Counted from the stretch's first letter, positions 51,615-60,818 are shown. The stretch: 64,000 nt of DNA from Parvibaculum sp041688015 (GCA_041688015.1 JBDNIY010000007.1:124001-188000); one strand, 5' to 3'. Notes: generated from the sequence alone by a model not told the origin. Translations and numbers: made by a program.

Positions 51615-52228
51615 TGAATAAATTTATCATCCGCCGCCGTGTTCTCACGCTGACGGCGACCGCCGCCGCACTTGTGGCCGCCCCTGCCATCGTCAAAGCG
51701 GACGCACCCTACAAACGACGGCTCAACATGCAGTCGCTCAATTCCGGGGAGAAGTTAAATTTGGTCTATTGGGCAGACGGGGATTACATCCCCGGCGCGC
51801 TCAAAGAGGTCAATCAGTTCATGCGTGACCTGCGCACGAACGAGAGCACGAAGATGAGCAGGAAACTGCTCGATTTGTTGCAGGAAATAGCTCGAAACTC
51901 TCGAAGCTCGAGCCCGCTCTACACCATGTCTGGCTACCGTTCCGCCAGCACCAACGCCTGGCTCGCCGCCCATTCAGATGGCGTCGATCCCTCAAGTTTC
52001 CACTTGCGCGGCATGGCGATGGACCTGACGCAGGACTTCTCCGACCCCGAAATGATCTACCGCATTGCCAAGAAATTAGGCCGCGGCGGTGCCGGGTTTT
52101 ACCCTGTCAAACACCCCTTCGTGCATGTCGATGTCGGACCGCCTGATACATGGGTCTACCCCAAGCCCGGTCGTCCCGACCGCGCTGAAGAATATGACCT
52201 TGAGCAAGAAAAATCCCAGAAAACCTAG
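51614..52228 (+). CDS. DUF882/YcbK-like M15 murein peptidase-family protein
   Basis: 204 residues with an RRRVLTLTATAAALVAAP leader that looks like a Tat or Sec signal. The M15A-like domain has YTMSGYRSASTN, SSFHLRGMAMDL (zinc His and Asp) and HPFVHVDVGP (second His), the standard metal-binding set of DUF882. E. coli YcbK (MepK) cleaves 3-3 crosslinks in murein. Coupled to the deacetylase gene. It ends tail-to-tail 5 bp from phaB. Confidence 0.88.
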   Translation: MNKFIIRRRVLTLTATAAALVAAPAIVKADAPYKRRLNMQSLNSGEKLNLVYWADGDYIPGALKEVNQFMRDLRTNESTKMSRKLLDLLQEIARNSRSSSPLYTMSGYRSASTNAWLAAHSDGVDPSSFHLRGMAMDLTQDFSDPEMIYRIAKKLGRGGAGFYPVKHPFVHVDVGPPDTWVYPKPGRPDRAEEYDLEQEKSQKT

Positions 52229-52233
52229 CTAAA

Positions 52234-52959
52234 CTAACCGGAAATATACTGCGCGCCATTGCAGGTGAGCGTCGTGCCAGTGACAAAAGCCGACTTCTCA
52301 TCGGCCAAAAATGTCACGCAATGAGCGATCTCATGGACCTGCCCCAACCGACCCAGCGGGATCGAGGCAATGATGCTTTCCAGCACTTTCGCAGGCACCG
52401 CCTGAAGCATTTCAGTGTCGATATAGCCCGGCGCCACCACATTGACGGTGATGCCCTTGCGCGCCACTTCCTGTGCCAATGCCTTGGTAAAACCGACCAT
52501 CCCAGCCTTGGCCGCTGAATAGTTGGTTTGGCCCATCTGACCTTTCTGGCCATTGATCGACGAGATATTGATGATGCGGCCGAAGTTGCGTTCCCGCATG
52601 CCGGTAATCAACGGCTGCGTCATGTTGAAGATGCTGTCGAGATCGGTCGAAATCACTTCGCGCCAAATCTTCGGCGTCATCTTGTGGAGCATCGCATCGC
52701 GCGTAATGCCGGCATTGTTGACGAGAACACTGACCGGCCCAAGCGCGGCTTCAACCGAAGAAATGCCTGCAACACAAGCATCATAGTCGCTCACGTCCCA
52801 CTTGAAGGTCGCGATGCCGGTATCCTTGCTGAAGGCGGCCGCCGCTTCATCATTGCCGGCATAATTGGCCGCAACCGTGTGACCGGCTTCCTTCAGCGCC
52901 ACAGAAATCGCCGCGCCGATACCACGTGTACCGCCTGTTACAATGGCTACTTTGGACAC
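52234..52959 (-). CDS. phaB: Acetoacetyl-CoA reductase
   Basis: 241 residues, SDR family. The NADPH loop is VTGGTRGIGAAIS, the NNAGIT and YSAAKAG (Tyr-x3-Lys) segments are present, and INGQKGQMGQTNYS is typical for PhaB. It makes (R)-3-hydroxybutyryl-CoA for polyhydroxybutyrate. It starts at GTG with GGGAG upstream. Downstream of phaA in the same operon (59-bp gap). Confidence 0.96.
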   Translation of the reverse strand: MSKVAIVTGGTRGIGAAISVALKEAGHTVAANYAGNDEAAAAFSKDTGIATFKWDVSDYDACVAGISSVEAALGPVSVLVNNAGITRDAMLHKMTPKIWREVISTDLDSIFNMTQPLITGMRERNFGRIINISSINGQKGQMGQTNYSAAKAGMVGFTKALAQEVARKGITVNVVAPGYIDTEMLQAVPAKVLESIIASIPLGRLGQVHEIAHCVTFLADEKSAFVTGTTLTCNGAQYISG

Positions 52960-53018
52960 CGCGATTTCTCCCGTTCGACGAGGCTCTGATGGCCCCTGAT
53001 GAATTGCGCTGGCAGCGT

Positions 53019-54209
53019 TTAGCTGCGCTCAACGCAAAGTGCAATGCCCATACCGCCACCGATGCAAAGTGTCGCAAGGCCCTTCTTAGCGTCGCGCTTT
53101 TCCATTTCATGCAGCAACGTCACCAACACGCGCGCGCCCGACGCACCGATCGGATGACCAATGGCGATAGCGCCGCCGTTCACATTGACCTTCGCCGTAT
53201 CCCAGCCAAGGTCCTTGTTGACGGCCAGCGCCTGCGCTGCAAAGGCTTCATTGGCCTCAATAAGATCAAGATCGCCGACCGACCAGCCCGCCTTCTTGAG
53301 CGCCGCACGCGACGCCGGAATAGGACCTGTGCCCATGATGGCCGGATCAACACCCGCTTGCGCCCAAGATACGATCCGTCCCAGCACCTTGCGGCCCTCG
53401 GTCTTGGCGCGTTCGCCACTCATCAGCACAACAGCCGCCGCGCCATCATTGATGCCACTCGCATTGGCCGCCGTCACCGAACCACCTTCTTTCTGGAAAG
53501 CAGGCCTCAAACCCTTGATGCCGTCATATGTCACGCCCGCCTTGATGAATTCATCGTCGCTAACCACCGTGTCGCCCTTGCGCCCCTTGATAGTGACCGA
53601 AACGATCTCATCCTTGAAGCGTCCAGATTTCTGCGCGGCTTCCGCCTTGTTCTGCGAGGCCACTGCAAACATGTCCTGCTCTTCGCGTGTGATCTGCCAA
53701 CGCGCGGCGACATTCTCGGCTGTCTGACCCATGTGATAGCCATGGAATGCGTCCCACAAGCCGTCCTTGATCATTGTGTCGATGAACTTTACATCGCCCA
53801 TCTTGTTGCCAGACCGCAGATAGGCCGCATGTGGTGCCATGCTCATGCTCTCTTGCCCGCCCGCGACAACGATCTCGCTGTCACCATTGGCGATCGCCTG
53901 AAAGCCCAATGCCACAGCGCGCAAACCCGAACCGCAAAGCTGATTAACGCCCCATGCGGGCACTTCGACCGGCAGCCCTGCATTGATCGAGGCCTGTCGC
54001 GCCGGGTTTTGACCCTGAGCAGCTTGCAGGATCTGCCCCATGATGACTTCGCTAACCTGATCCTTGGCAACGCCTGCGCGCTCCAGAGCGGCACTAATGG
54101 CGATAGTACCCAGATCATGGGCCGGTACAGACGACAACGCACCGTTGAACGAGCCAACGGGCGTGCGAGCCGCGCCAACGATCACCACATCGATATCTGA
54201 ATTGCTCAT
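53019..54209 (-). CDS. phaA: Acetyl-CoA acetyltransferase (beta-ketothiolase)
   Basis: 396 residues, full length from ATG 54209. The acylated Cys lies in NQLCGSGLRAV, the catalytic His in GAIAIGHPIGASGAR, and the second Cys in LCIGGGMGIAL. It condenses two acetyl-CoA for PHB synthesis and supplies acetoacetyl-CoA upstream of the ethylmalonyl-CoA route. It is divergent from phaR with a 280-bp gap. Confidence 0.97.
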   Translation of the reverse strand: MSNSDIDVVIVGAARTPVGSFNGALSSVPAHDLGTIAISAALERAGVAKDQVSEVIMGQILQAAQGQNPARQASINAGLPVEVPAWGVNQLCGSGLRAVALGFQAIANGDSEIVVAGGQESMSMAPHAAYLRSGNKMGDVKFIDTMIKDGLWDAFHGYHMGQTAENVAARWQITREEQDMFAVASQNKAEAAQKSGRFKDEIVSVTIKGRKGDTVVSDDEFIKAGVTYDGIKGLRPAFQKEGGSVTAANASGINDGAAAVVLMSGERAKTEGRKVLGRIVSWAQAGVDPAIMGTGPIPASRAALKKAGWSVGDLDLIEANEAFAAQALAVNKDLGWDTAKVNVNGGAIAIGHPIGASGARVLVTLLHEMEKRDAKKGLATLCIGGGMGIALCVERS

Positions 54210-54331
54210 GGTTTTAATCCTTGGAAAAGATGGGCCGAGGCAAGCACTACCGGGCTCAATATGTTCGCGCACTCATGCAGCGCCTTTCAAGCACAATGCC
54301 CCACTGATGAAAGGTGGTAAATGGAATTCTG

Positions 54332-54362
54332 TGCAATGCAAACGCAGGGCTTGCGCATTGCA
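54332..54362. promoter_or_regulatory. Candidate PhaR operator between phaA and phaR
   Basis: TGCAATGC (54332-54339) and GCATTGCA (54355-54362) form a perfect 8-bp inverted repeat with a 15-bp spacer that also contains TTGC. PhaR family proteins bind TGC/GCA dyads and repress phasin and pha genes, including their own. Position is right to control both divergent operons. Confidence 0.6.
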
Positions 54363-54489
54363 ACAATACCGCGTCACAATGTCCCGACTGAACTAGAAGC
54401 CTCTGGGGAACGAGAACGGCCTTGACCAAAGGCCGCTGCCCTAGGGCGACTTCGGCGTGGCTCATTGCATTTAGGTGGAGATCAAAACC

Positions 54490-55113
54490 GTGGCAAAAAA
54501 AACCGCTTCCACGGGCGATGGCGTCATCGTCATCAAGAAATACGCCAATCGGCGGCTCTACAATACGGCAACATCCAGCTATGTGACGCTTGATCACTTG
54601 TGCGAGATGGTGAAAAAAGGCCAAGAATTCACGGTCCATGACGCCAAGACCCGCGAAGACATCACGCGCTCGGTACTCGCCCAGATCATCTTTGAGGAAG
54701 AAGGCAAGAGCGGCCAGAACCTGCTCCCGATCAAGTTTCTCCGCCAGCTGATCCGGTTTTACGGTGACAGCCTACAAGGCCTCATCCCGTCTTACCTCGA
54801 ACTCAGCATGGACAGTTTTTCGCGCGAACAGGAAAAACTGCGCGGCAAGATTGCCAACGCCTTTGGTGGCACTGCTCGGCTTGGGCAATTTGAAGAACAG
54901 ATCAAACAGAATTTTGCCGTCTTTGATGGCGCAATTCGTATGTTCTCACCTTTCGCCGCTCATACGCGCGGCAACAAATCAGAACCGCGCAGCGAAGCAG
55001 ACAAAACCGCTGCAAATGACGAAGATGGTAGCCCGGCCACAAGCGAACTGGACGACCTCAAGCGTCAGCTTGCGGCCATGCAGGCTCAGCTCGAAGAGCT
55101 GGCCAAGAAATAA
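54490..55113 (+). CDS. phaR: Polyhydroxyalkanoate synthesis regulator PhaR
   Basis: 207 residues from GTG 54490, 8 bases after GGAG. The N-terminal PHB/PHA accumulation regulator DNA-binding domain is clear (VIVIKKYANRRLYNTATSSY, TREDITRSVLAQIIFEEE), then the PHB_acc domain and an Ala/Glu-rich coiled coil at the C-terminus. PhaR senses PHB granules and controls pha and phasin promoters. A strong hairpin terminator follows. Confidence 0.95.
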   Translation: MAKKTASTGDGVIVIKKYANRRLYNTATSSYVTLDHLCEMVKKGQEFTVHDAKTREDITRSVLAQIIFEEEGKSGQNLLPIKFLRQLIRFYGDSLQGLIPSYLELSMDSFSREQEKLRGKIANAFGGTARLGQFEEQIKQNFAVFDGAIRMFSPFAAHTRGNKSEPRSEADKTAANDEDGSPATSELDDLKRQLAAMQAQLEELAKK

Positions 55114-55126
55114 TCAACCGACAGTA

Positions 55127-55171
55127 CGCAAAGAGCCTGGTGCTTCAACCTAAAGCACTAGGCTCTTTGCG
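55127..55171. terminator. Bidirectional terminator between phaR and the GGDEF-EAL gene
   Basis: CGCAAAGAGCCTGGTGCTT pairs with AAGCACTAGGCTCTTTGCG, a 19-bp stem with one mismatch and a 7-base loop. Its right arm overlaps the last codons of the convergent GGDEF-EAL gene. Symmetry suits termination from both sides. Confidence 0.88.
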
Positions 55172-56972
55172 TTCTAGCGAAGGCCTCACAGCGCCCGGCG
55201 GGAAGCTGCAAGACCGGCTCGCCCAGGAAAAACCCCTGTAGGTATTCAACGCCAAAGTCGCGCAGCATGGCAACTTCATCTTCATTGCCCACCCATTCAG
55301 CGACAATCGGCAAACTAAAGTTATGTGCCAGATCAACAAGTGTGCGCACAAAAAACTGATTGTCGCGATTGCTCAAGAGGTCCTTCACGAAAGACCCATC
55401 TATCTTGACCAGATCAACCGCAACCTCTTGCAAATTGCGAAACGAGGTATAGCCCGCACCAAAATCATCAATGGCGATCTGGCACCCAAGACCGCGGAGC
55501 GTCGAAACAAAATCGGCCGATCCTTCGATCTCATGTAAGGCCATTGTCTCGGTAATTTCGACCATCAAACGCTCTGCGAGGCTTCGATCCGCATTTAGCT
55601 GCGCCACCAGCGTATCAAGCCACATATGATCGCTCGCCGTGCGCCCCGATACATTGAGCGAAAGATTGACGTCAGGATTTGCACGTAACGCATCCATGGC
55701 AAGTTCCATGGCCCGGAAGTCGAGCAAACCGATCAGGCCCAATTTTTCAGCAATGGGAACAAAATCCCCCGCCGCAACAATTGTCCCGTCATGCTGCATG
55801 AGCCGGATCAGACACTCATGCATGACCACATCTCCCGTGGTCGACGAGACGATGGGTTGATAGGCGAGACAGATGCGCCGTTCATTGAGGGCGGAAACAA
55901 GTTCGTCCGTCACATTCATATTGTACTGACGCAACCGTTCGCGCTCACGTGACGGCGAGAACACGACATAACTGTCGCGTTGCATTTGTTTGGCAACCGT
56001 CAATGCCTCTTCGGCGTTGGACAGCGCTTGCTCAACAGCTTGAGCATGAACAGGCAGCGCGACACAGCCCGCCGAAATCGTCGCCGCCACAGGGCCGCGC
56101 GACGTCTGGATCGCCTGATCGCGAACAGACGCGAGCAAGCGTTCGGTGACCGACACAAGCCGGTCTTTGTCGCAATTGCCAAGCACCAGGCCAAATTTGT
56201 TGCCTGAATAGCGGCCCACTGAATCAGCGCGGCGCGCAAGCCCACGCAACCGATTGCCGATCCCAACGATCACTTCATCGGCAATATCGAAACCATAGGA
56301 ATCGTTGATGAGAGAAAGATTATCCACCGCGAGCAGCAGGAAAGCGCCTGCGCTCTGATGGTTGATGGCGGTTTGCAGCGTCTCGCTCAGCGCTACCTTC
56401 AAACGAGCACGGGTAAAAAGACCCGTCAAATCATCAAACGTTGAAAGCCGCGCCAATTGATCATCGCGATCATGACGCCGATCAACCGAGCGCAAAACGC
56501 CAATGGCCGTTGCCGGGTAGCCCGCCTCATCGGCAAACCAGCGCCCACGATCTTCAATCCAGCGGGGCTTGCCCGCGGCGGTTTTGACCTGATATTCAAG
56601 CTCGTAGAGCACCCCCATGCCTTGATCCTTGGCATCAGAATTTGTGACCAAATCAAACCGGCTTGAACCTTTTTGGGACAAAACGCGCGCTGCATAGGCA
56701 CGCTCGTTCGCAATATCTATTGATCCGTCGAGACCAAGCATCTCGACGGCCCCATCTGCCCATAGAATTTGATCTGATTTGATATCCCAACGATATGCCG
56801 CATCACCAAGAGCATTGGCCGCTGTCGAAAACAAATCGGCACCACCCTGCGCGCTCGGCGATAGGGCAGCATTCTTCGCTTTCGTACCCGCATTGTTACG
56901 AAAGTGATCTGCAATCATCTTCGCGTTATTGGCAGATTTCTGCGCGTCACCGTCCACTTTGGCCTCACTCAC
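55158..56972 (-). CDS. PAS-GGDEF-EAL protein with degenerate GGDEF site
   Basis: 604 residues without membrane helices. A PAS-like sensor lies near 55-165 (YRWDIKSDQILWADG), a GGDEF domain near 175-335, and an EAL domain near 350-595. The cyclase site reads SGNKF instead of GGDEF, so it is probably inactive. The EAL part keeps ECLIRL, DDFGAGYTSF, VKIDGSF and YLQGFF, so c-di-GMP hydrolysis is likely, although AEWVGNEDE replaces the usual EGVE-type loop. Monocistronic, convergent with phaR. Confidence 0.88.
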   Translation of the reverse strand: MSEAKVDGDAQKSANNAKMIADHFRNNAGTKAKNAALSPSAQGGADLFSTAANALGDAAYRWDIKSDQILWADGAVEMLGLDGSIDIANERAYAARVLSQKGSSRFDLVTNSDAKDQGMGVLYELEYQVKTAAGKPRWIEDRGRWFADEAGYPATAIGVLRSVDRRHDRDDQLARLSTFDDLTGLFTRARLKVALSETLQTAINHQSAGAFLLLAVDNLSLINDSYGFDIADEVIVGIGNRLRGLARRADSVGRYSGNKFGLVLGNCDKDRLVSVTERLLASVRDQAIQTSRGPVAATISAGCVALPVHAQAVEQALSNAEEALTVAKQMQRDSYVVFSPSRERERLRQYNMNVTDELVSALNERRICLAYQPIVSSTTGDVVMHECLIRLMQHDGTIVAAGDFVPIAEKLGLIGLLDFRAMELAMDALRANPDVNLSLNVSGRTASDHMWLDTLVAQLNADRSLAERLMVEITETMALHEIEGSADFVSTLRGLGCQIAIDDFGAGYTSFRNLQEVAVDLVKIDGSFVKDLLSNRDNQFFVRTLVDLAHNFSLPIVAEWVGNEDEVAMLRDFGVEYLQGFFLGEPVLQLPAGRCEAFARTQRA

Positions 56973-57232
56973 TCTTTTGACCCGGCTTTCTATGCCAGTC
57001 CACCCATCCTAGGCGGTCTCTCGAGCAAGCCTCAGTGTCTGTCAGAGGTCTTAAGATTTAGCCAAACGACATAGCTGCTAAAGTTTTAATCTTCATGGTT
57101 AACGCCCACTAAGAAATTGGACGTCGCTCACAACGAGTGGCAAACTTCTTGCTGTTGAATAGGTAATTGAACAAGCAACACACTTTGAGCGCCCAAACTG
57201 GGTCATTGAGATACACGGACACCATTAGACAC

Positions 57233-57565
57233 ATGGACACCATCAGACGCATAGGTTCAACCGACCTCTCCCTGTCGCCACGACAGGGCGAGAAGCGTGT
57301 CGGTACTACCGCGCCTGAAATAAAACTGGTCTCTGTGAAATCTCAGCCACGCGCGTCCGCTGGCCTGCATCTAGAACAGCCACGTACACGGCCAGCAGCT
57401 AACTTTCTTGCCCAATATATCGACCAGCACATGCGTTGGCCGCGCGCGCCACATCGCAAAGACCGCCAACGTCAACGCGCCACGCACGCCTATATCAACG
57501 CAGATATGCTGCCCGATTTGCTGGCCGAAACGCTGCGCCTGCGCTCCATCGACAAGAATATCTAA
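57233..57565 (+). CDS. Small conserved-looking hypothetical protein
   Basis: 110 residues from ATG 57233 (a TTG at 57167 would add 22). It is basic, without membrane helices. The segment RPAANFLAQYIDQHMRW followed by basic residues and HAYINADMLPD resembles small orphan proteins common in Alphaproteobacteria, but I cannot name a family. It ends 3 bp from the convergent HTH gene. Codon use is less biased than its neighbours, so it may be less certain. Confidence 0.5.
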   Translation: MDTIRRIGSTDLSLSPRQGEKRVGTTAPEIKLVSVKSQPRASAGLHLEQPRTRPAANFLAQYIDQHMRWPRAPHRKDRQRQRATHAYINADMLPDLLAETLRLRSIDKNI

Positions 57566-57568
57566 AAT

Positions 57569-57937
57569 TCAACCAAGCGGCCGCGTGGCGATGATCATTG
57601 ATTGCAACTCGGTAATGGCGCGCTCCATGCGCCCCAGCCTCTGATCCATTTCTTCCAGCTTGGCCATCAGCGCCGACACGTCAGGTGCGGCGCTCGGGGC
57701 GACACCTGATTGCGGCGCGGGTGTTGCGATGCCTGCATAGCTGACAACATCGCTGGCTGACACATTGAGCAGGCGCGCCAGCATTATCACATCATTAACA
57801 GAAATTTCGCGCTGATCCTTCCATATCTCATCAACCTCACCACGCGTCAGACGTAGACTCGTCGCTACATCATCGCGCGTCAAACCGCATGCGCTCAGCT
57901 GCGCGTCAAACCAGTCTTGATCAAAAAACAGTGTCAT
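57569..57937 (-). CDS. HTH (Cro/CI-like) protein with C-terminal coiled coil
   Basis: 122 residues. Residues 12-67 match a helix-turn-helix layout (CGLTRDDVATSLRLTRGEVDEIW, shown only in part by its start and end), then a Pro/Ala linker and a heptad coiled coil (90-115, MAKLEEMDQRLGRMERAITE). The start ATG abuts the stop of the crotonase gene with no gap, so the two are cotranscribed. It may regulate the fatty-acid-type genes upstream of it. Confidence 0.72.
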   Translation of the reverse strand: MTLFFDQDWFDAQLSACGLTRDDVATSLRLTRGEVDEIWKDQREISVNDVIMLARLLNVSASDVVSYAGIATPAPQSGVAPSAAPDVSALMAKLEEMDQRLGRMERAITELQSMIIATRPLG

Positions 57938-58753
57938 CTATTTTCCTTTAAAGACCGGCGCTCGCTTTTCCAGAAAGCTTTTCACGCCCTCACGATGATC
58001 TTCAGTTTGAAACAATCGACCCAACGTGGCCGACACCCAACTGCCGATCTCACGCAAATCACCATAGGCCGTGCGCCTCAAGCCTTCCTTCATGTAGCAA
58101 AGCGCCAGCGGCGGATTGGCGGCAATCCGCAGGGCCAGCGCACGGGCCCGCACCATCAATTGATCATGGGCGGCCACTTCGCTCACAAGCCCAATGCGCA
58201 GCGCCTCCTGCGCGTCGATCACATCGCCTGTGAAAAGCAATTCAGACGCCTTGGCCGGCCCCACAATGGCGGGCAATCGCCACAATCCACCGACATCAGA
58301 AATAAGCCCGCGTTTGATAAAAATTTCGCCAAACTTTGCCAATTCAGAGGCAATGCGAATATCGGCAAACAACGTCAATTCCATGCCCCAACCAACCGCC
58401 GCACCGTTGACGGCAGCAATCACCGGCTTGCCGCATTCAAGTGCTGCAACAGCGGCAGGCGTTGGCTCCGGGCGCACCGATATCAGGCGCGCCACGCTCA
58501 CATCATGCTGCTCACCCGTCATCATCTCCTTGACGTCTTCGCCGGAGCAAAACGCCGGATCGACGGCGGTAACGATCACGCAACGCACCTCCGGGTCAGC
58601 GGTCGCCGCCCGAAAACTCCATTCTATTTCGTCGTACGCCCGCCGATTGAGCGCATTGCGCCGTTCAGGACGATTGATCGTCAGGGTCGCAATATGCTCG
58701 TCCACGGCATAGAGAATGTGAACGAATTCATCGGGCGCAATGCGTTGAGCCAT
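57938..58753 (-). CDS. Enoyl-CoA hydratase/isomerase (crotonase) family protein
   Basis: 271 residues. The first oxyanion-hole block is CSGEDVKEM and the second NGAAVGWGMELTL. The segment FGEIFIKRGLISDVGGLWRLP has an Asp where hydratases carry their second catalytic Glu, which is more like isomerases of the PaaG/ECI kind. The CoA substrate is unknown. It lies between an SDR of the dienoyl-CoA reductase type and an HTH gene, all on the same strand, suggesting unsaturated acyl-CoA processing. Confidence 0.85.
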   Translation of the reverse strand: MAQRIAPDEFVHILYAVDEHIATLTINRPERRNALNRRAYDEIEWSFRAATADPEVRCVIVTAVDPAFCSGEDVKEMMTGEQHDVSVARLISVRPEPTPAAVAALECGKPVIAAVNGAAVGWGMELTLFADIRIASELAKFGEIFIKRGLISDVGGLWRLPAIVGPAKASELLFTGDVIDAQEALRIGLVSEVAAHDQLMVRARALALRIAANPPLALCYMKEGLRRTAYGDLREIGSWVSATLGRLFQTEDHREGVKSFLEKRAPVFKGK

Positions 58754-58801
58754 CTTGTTTCTCCCCAGAATACTTCATCGACGTGCGCGAGGCGTTGCCT
58801 C

Positions 58802-59605
58802 TCAACCAAAGTTGCCAACCGCATCCGCGCCAGCGTCTCCCAATTTCGTACCGCCATCACAATCCATGATCGAGCCGGTGACATATTTGGCATTGTCGGT
58901 CGAAAGAAAGAGGGCCATGTCGGCAATATCTGTCTTGGTGCCATAGTCACGCAGCGCAATTCGCGTCTTGATGGCGGTTTCTGCTTCCGGTGTCGTCGCA
59001 AGGCGCGCCATGCCTTCGGTATCGGCAATGGGGCCGGGCGATATGGCGTTGACGCGCACGCCTACCGGACCCCATTCCATCGCCAGACATTTGGTCAGCA
59101 TATTGATGCCCGCCTTGGCCGCACAAACATGCGCCTGAAACATCGACGGATTGACGCCCTGGGGCGCGGTGATCGAAATGAGCGATGCGCCCGGACGATT
59201 GAGATATTGAAAGCAGGCGCGCAACACATGAAACGTGCCGACAAGATCAATATCCACAACCGTCTTGAAACCGTTTGATGAAATACCAAGCGCGGGGGCA
59301 ACAAAATTACCCGCCGCACCCGAAATGACGATATCGATCTTACCGTAAGTGTCATGCGTCGCCTTGAGCGCTGCATCAACGGCTTCAAAGTTACGCACAT
59401 CAGCGGCAATCCCCATCGCAGGAAAACCCTCGTCGGTGATCGTCTTGGCGGCTGCAGCAATCTTGTCAGCACTCCGGCTGATGAGGGCAACCTTCGCGCC
59501 TGCGCGTGCAAAATGCTGCGCGATGCCAAGATTGATGCCGCTTGACGCGCCTGCAATAAACACCACCTTGCCCGCCAGTACTTGATCCTTGAACGCGTTC
59601 TGCAT
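58802..59605 (-). CDS. SDR of the 2,4-dienoyl-CoA reductase type
   Basis: 267 residues. The cofactor loop is IAGASSGINLGIA and Asn-equivalent residues are in SGAAGNFVAP. The usual catalytic Tyr is replaced: the YxxxK position reads VCAAK (Lys164). Together with MEWGPVGVRVNAISPGPI and DTEGMARL, this matches peroxisomal-type DECR2, which also lacks Tyr and uses Asp and Lys. It probably reduces dienoyl-CoA in unsaturated fatty-acid oxidation, fitting the crotonase gene 48 bp downstream. Confidence 0.85.
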   Translation of the reverse strand: MQNAFKDQVLAGKVVFIAGASSGINLGIAQHFARAGAKVALISRSADKIAAAAKTITDEGFPAMGIAADVRNFEAVDAALKATHDTYGKIDIVISGAAGNFVAPALGISSNGFKTVVDIDLVGTFHVLRACFQYLNRPGASLISITAPQGVNPSMFQAHVCAAKAGINMLTKCLAMEWGPVGVRVNAISPGPIADTEGMARLATTPEAETAIKTRIALRDYGTKTDIADMALFLSTDNAKYVTGSIMDCDGGTKLGDAGADAVGNFG

Positions 59606-59783
59606 GGTCTATCTCCCTTAAAAACCTGACCCCTTCGTCTGGGCCTCAATATCTTTGCAGGCATCAAGCCTATAAAAGCAAACTGCCGCAAGCCCCGATC
59701 CCGCTCCACATCGAACGGATTTGGCGCCATGCGTTGGACACACTAGACTGCCGCCGGGTCAACGGTGATTTGGTGAGACTGCG

Positions 59784-60818
59784 ATGGGAGAGATGGAAGT
59801 CATGGCAGTCTTGAAGGGTGCCGCTGCGATCACAACGGCGATTATCCTCATTCTCTTGATGACATATTGGGCCGCCGGACGCGCACGGCCCCTCCTCGAC
59901 GCAAGCGCGCGCACGACCCTCATCAAGGCAGGGCTCGCACATAGCTTCCTCAACCTCCCCATGGGCACCGTCCATTACCGCCTCGAAGGCCCACCCGATG
60001 GACCCCTCATCGTCCTGATCCACGGCTTCTCTGTCGCTTCCTTTGTCTGGGACGATTATTTTGCGGCGCTCACCGCCGCCGGTTACCGCGTCTTGGCCTA
60101 TGACAACTATGGCCGAGGTTTTTCTGACCGACCCGACGGCCCCTATGACGCCAACATGAGCGACGCATTGCTCAGCCAGTTGCTCGACCAGCTCGCGCCC
60201 GATACGCCGGTAAATCTAGTGGGCTATTCCATGGGCGGTGCCATTGCGACCATTTTTGCCAGCCGCCATCCCGCACGCGTCTCCACGCTGACGCTCATCG
60301 CTCCCGCAGGCCTCGACGTCGCCACAAACCCCAATATCAAATTGATCAAACGCCCGCTCATTGGAGACTGGATCGTGCGTATGTTCGGCCTAAAGATATT
60401 TCATGGTGCCGCCGCCGAAGAAGCCAAACGCGCGCCTAACCCGGCCCGCTTCCTGTCCGACTTTGACCGCCAGATGGACTATCGCGGCTATGGCGATGCG
60501 CTGCTCTCGACGTTGCGCAACTATCCCTTGAGCGGTGATGAACTATCCTATGCCGAGGCGGGCCGCGCCAGCCGCCCCATCATGGTCATATGGGGCGAGG
60601 CGGACCAAACCGTCCCCTTTGCCAACGCGAAGACGCTGATGAAGCTGATGCCCAATGCAACGCTCTATTCGTTTCCCAAATTCACCCATGCCATCGCCTA
60701 TTCGCAGGCCCCGCTGGTGACAAACCTCCTGTTGCAGTTTCTTGATACCCAATCACCCCAAACGCCGGATGTTGAGCCGACCACCTTACGGGTCGCGCCC
60801 CGGTTCATTCCGCAATAA
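59784..60818 (+). CDS. Alpha/beta hydrolase with N-terminal membrane anchor
   Basis: 344 residues. A hydrophobic helix lies near 10-30, then an alpha/beta hydrolase fold with LIVLIHGFSVASFVWDDY (oxyanion), nucleophile elbow VGYSMGGAIA, acid Asp in IWGEADQTVP, and His in FTHAIAYSQ. Related proteins hydrolyse esters or C-C bonds; the substrate is not predictable. The ATG at 59784 is used, though 59793 or 59802 are possible. It is 11 bp upstream of pabB. Confidence 0.82.
   Translation: MGEMEVMAVLKGAAAITTAIILILLMTYWAAGRARPLLDASARTTLIKAGLAHSFLNLPMGTVHYRLEGPPDGPLIVLIHGFSVASFVWDDYFAALTAAGYRVLAYDNYGRGFSDRPDGPYDANMSDALLSQLLDQLAPDTPVNLVGYSMGGAIATIFASRHPARVSTLTLIAPAGLDVATNPNIKLIKRPLIGDWIVRMFGLKIFHGAAAEEAKRAPNPARFLSDFDRQMDYRGYGDALLSTLRNYPLSGDELSYAEAGRASRPIMVIWGEADQTVPFANAKTLMKLMPNATLYSFPKFTHAIAYSQAPLVTNLLLQFLDTQSPQTPDVEPTTLRVAPRFIPQ

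Noticed and set aside
52926..54200. 424-residue forward reading frame
   Set aside because: Antisense to phaA; phaA has complete catalytic motifs and the antisense frame has none.
57917..59278. 453-residue forward reading frame
   Set aside because: It is antisense to the crotonase and SDR genes, with composition expected of a shadow frame in GC-rich DNA.
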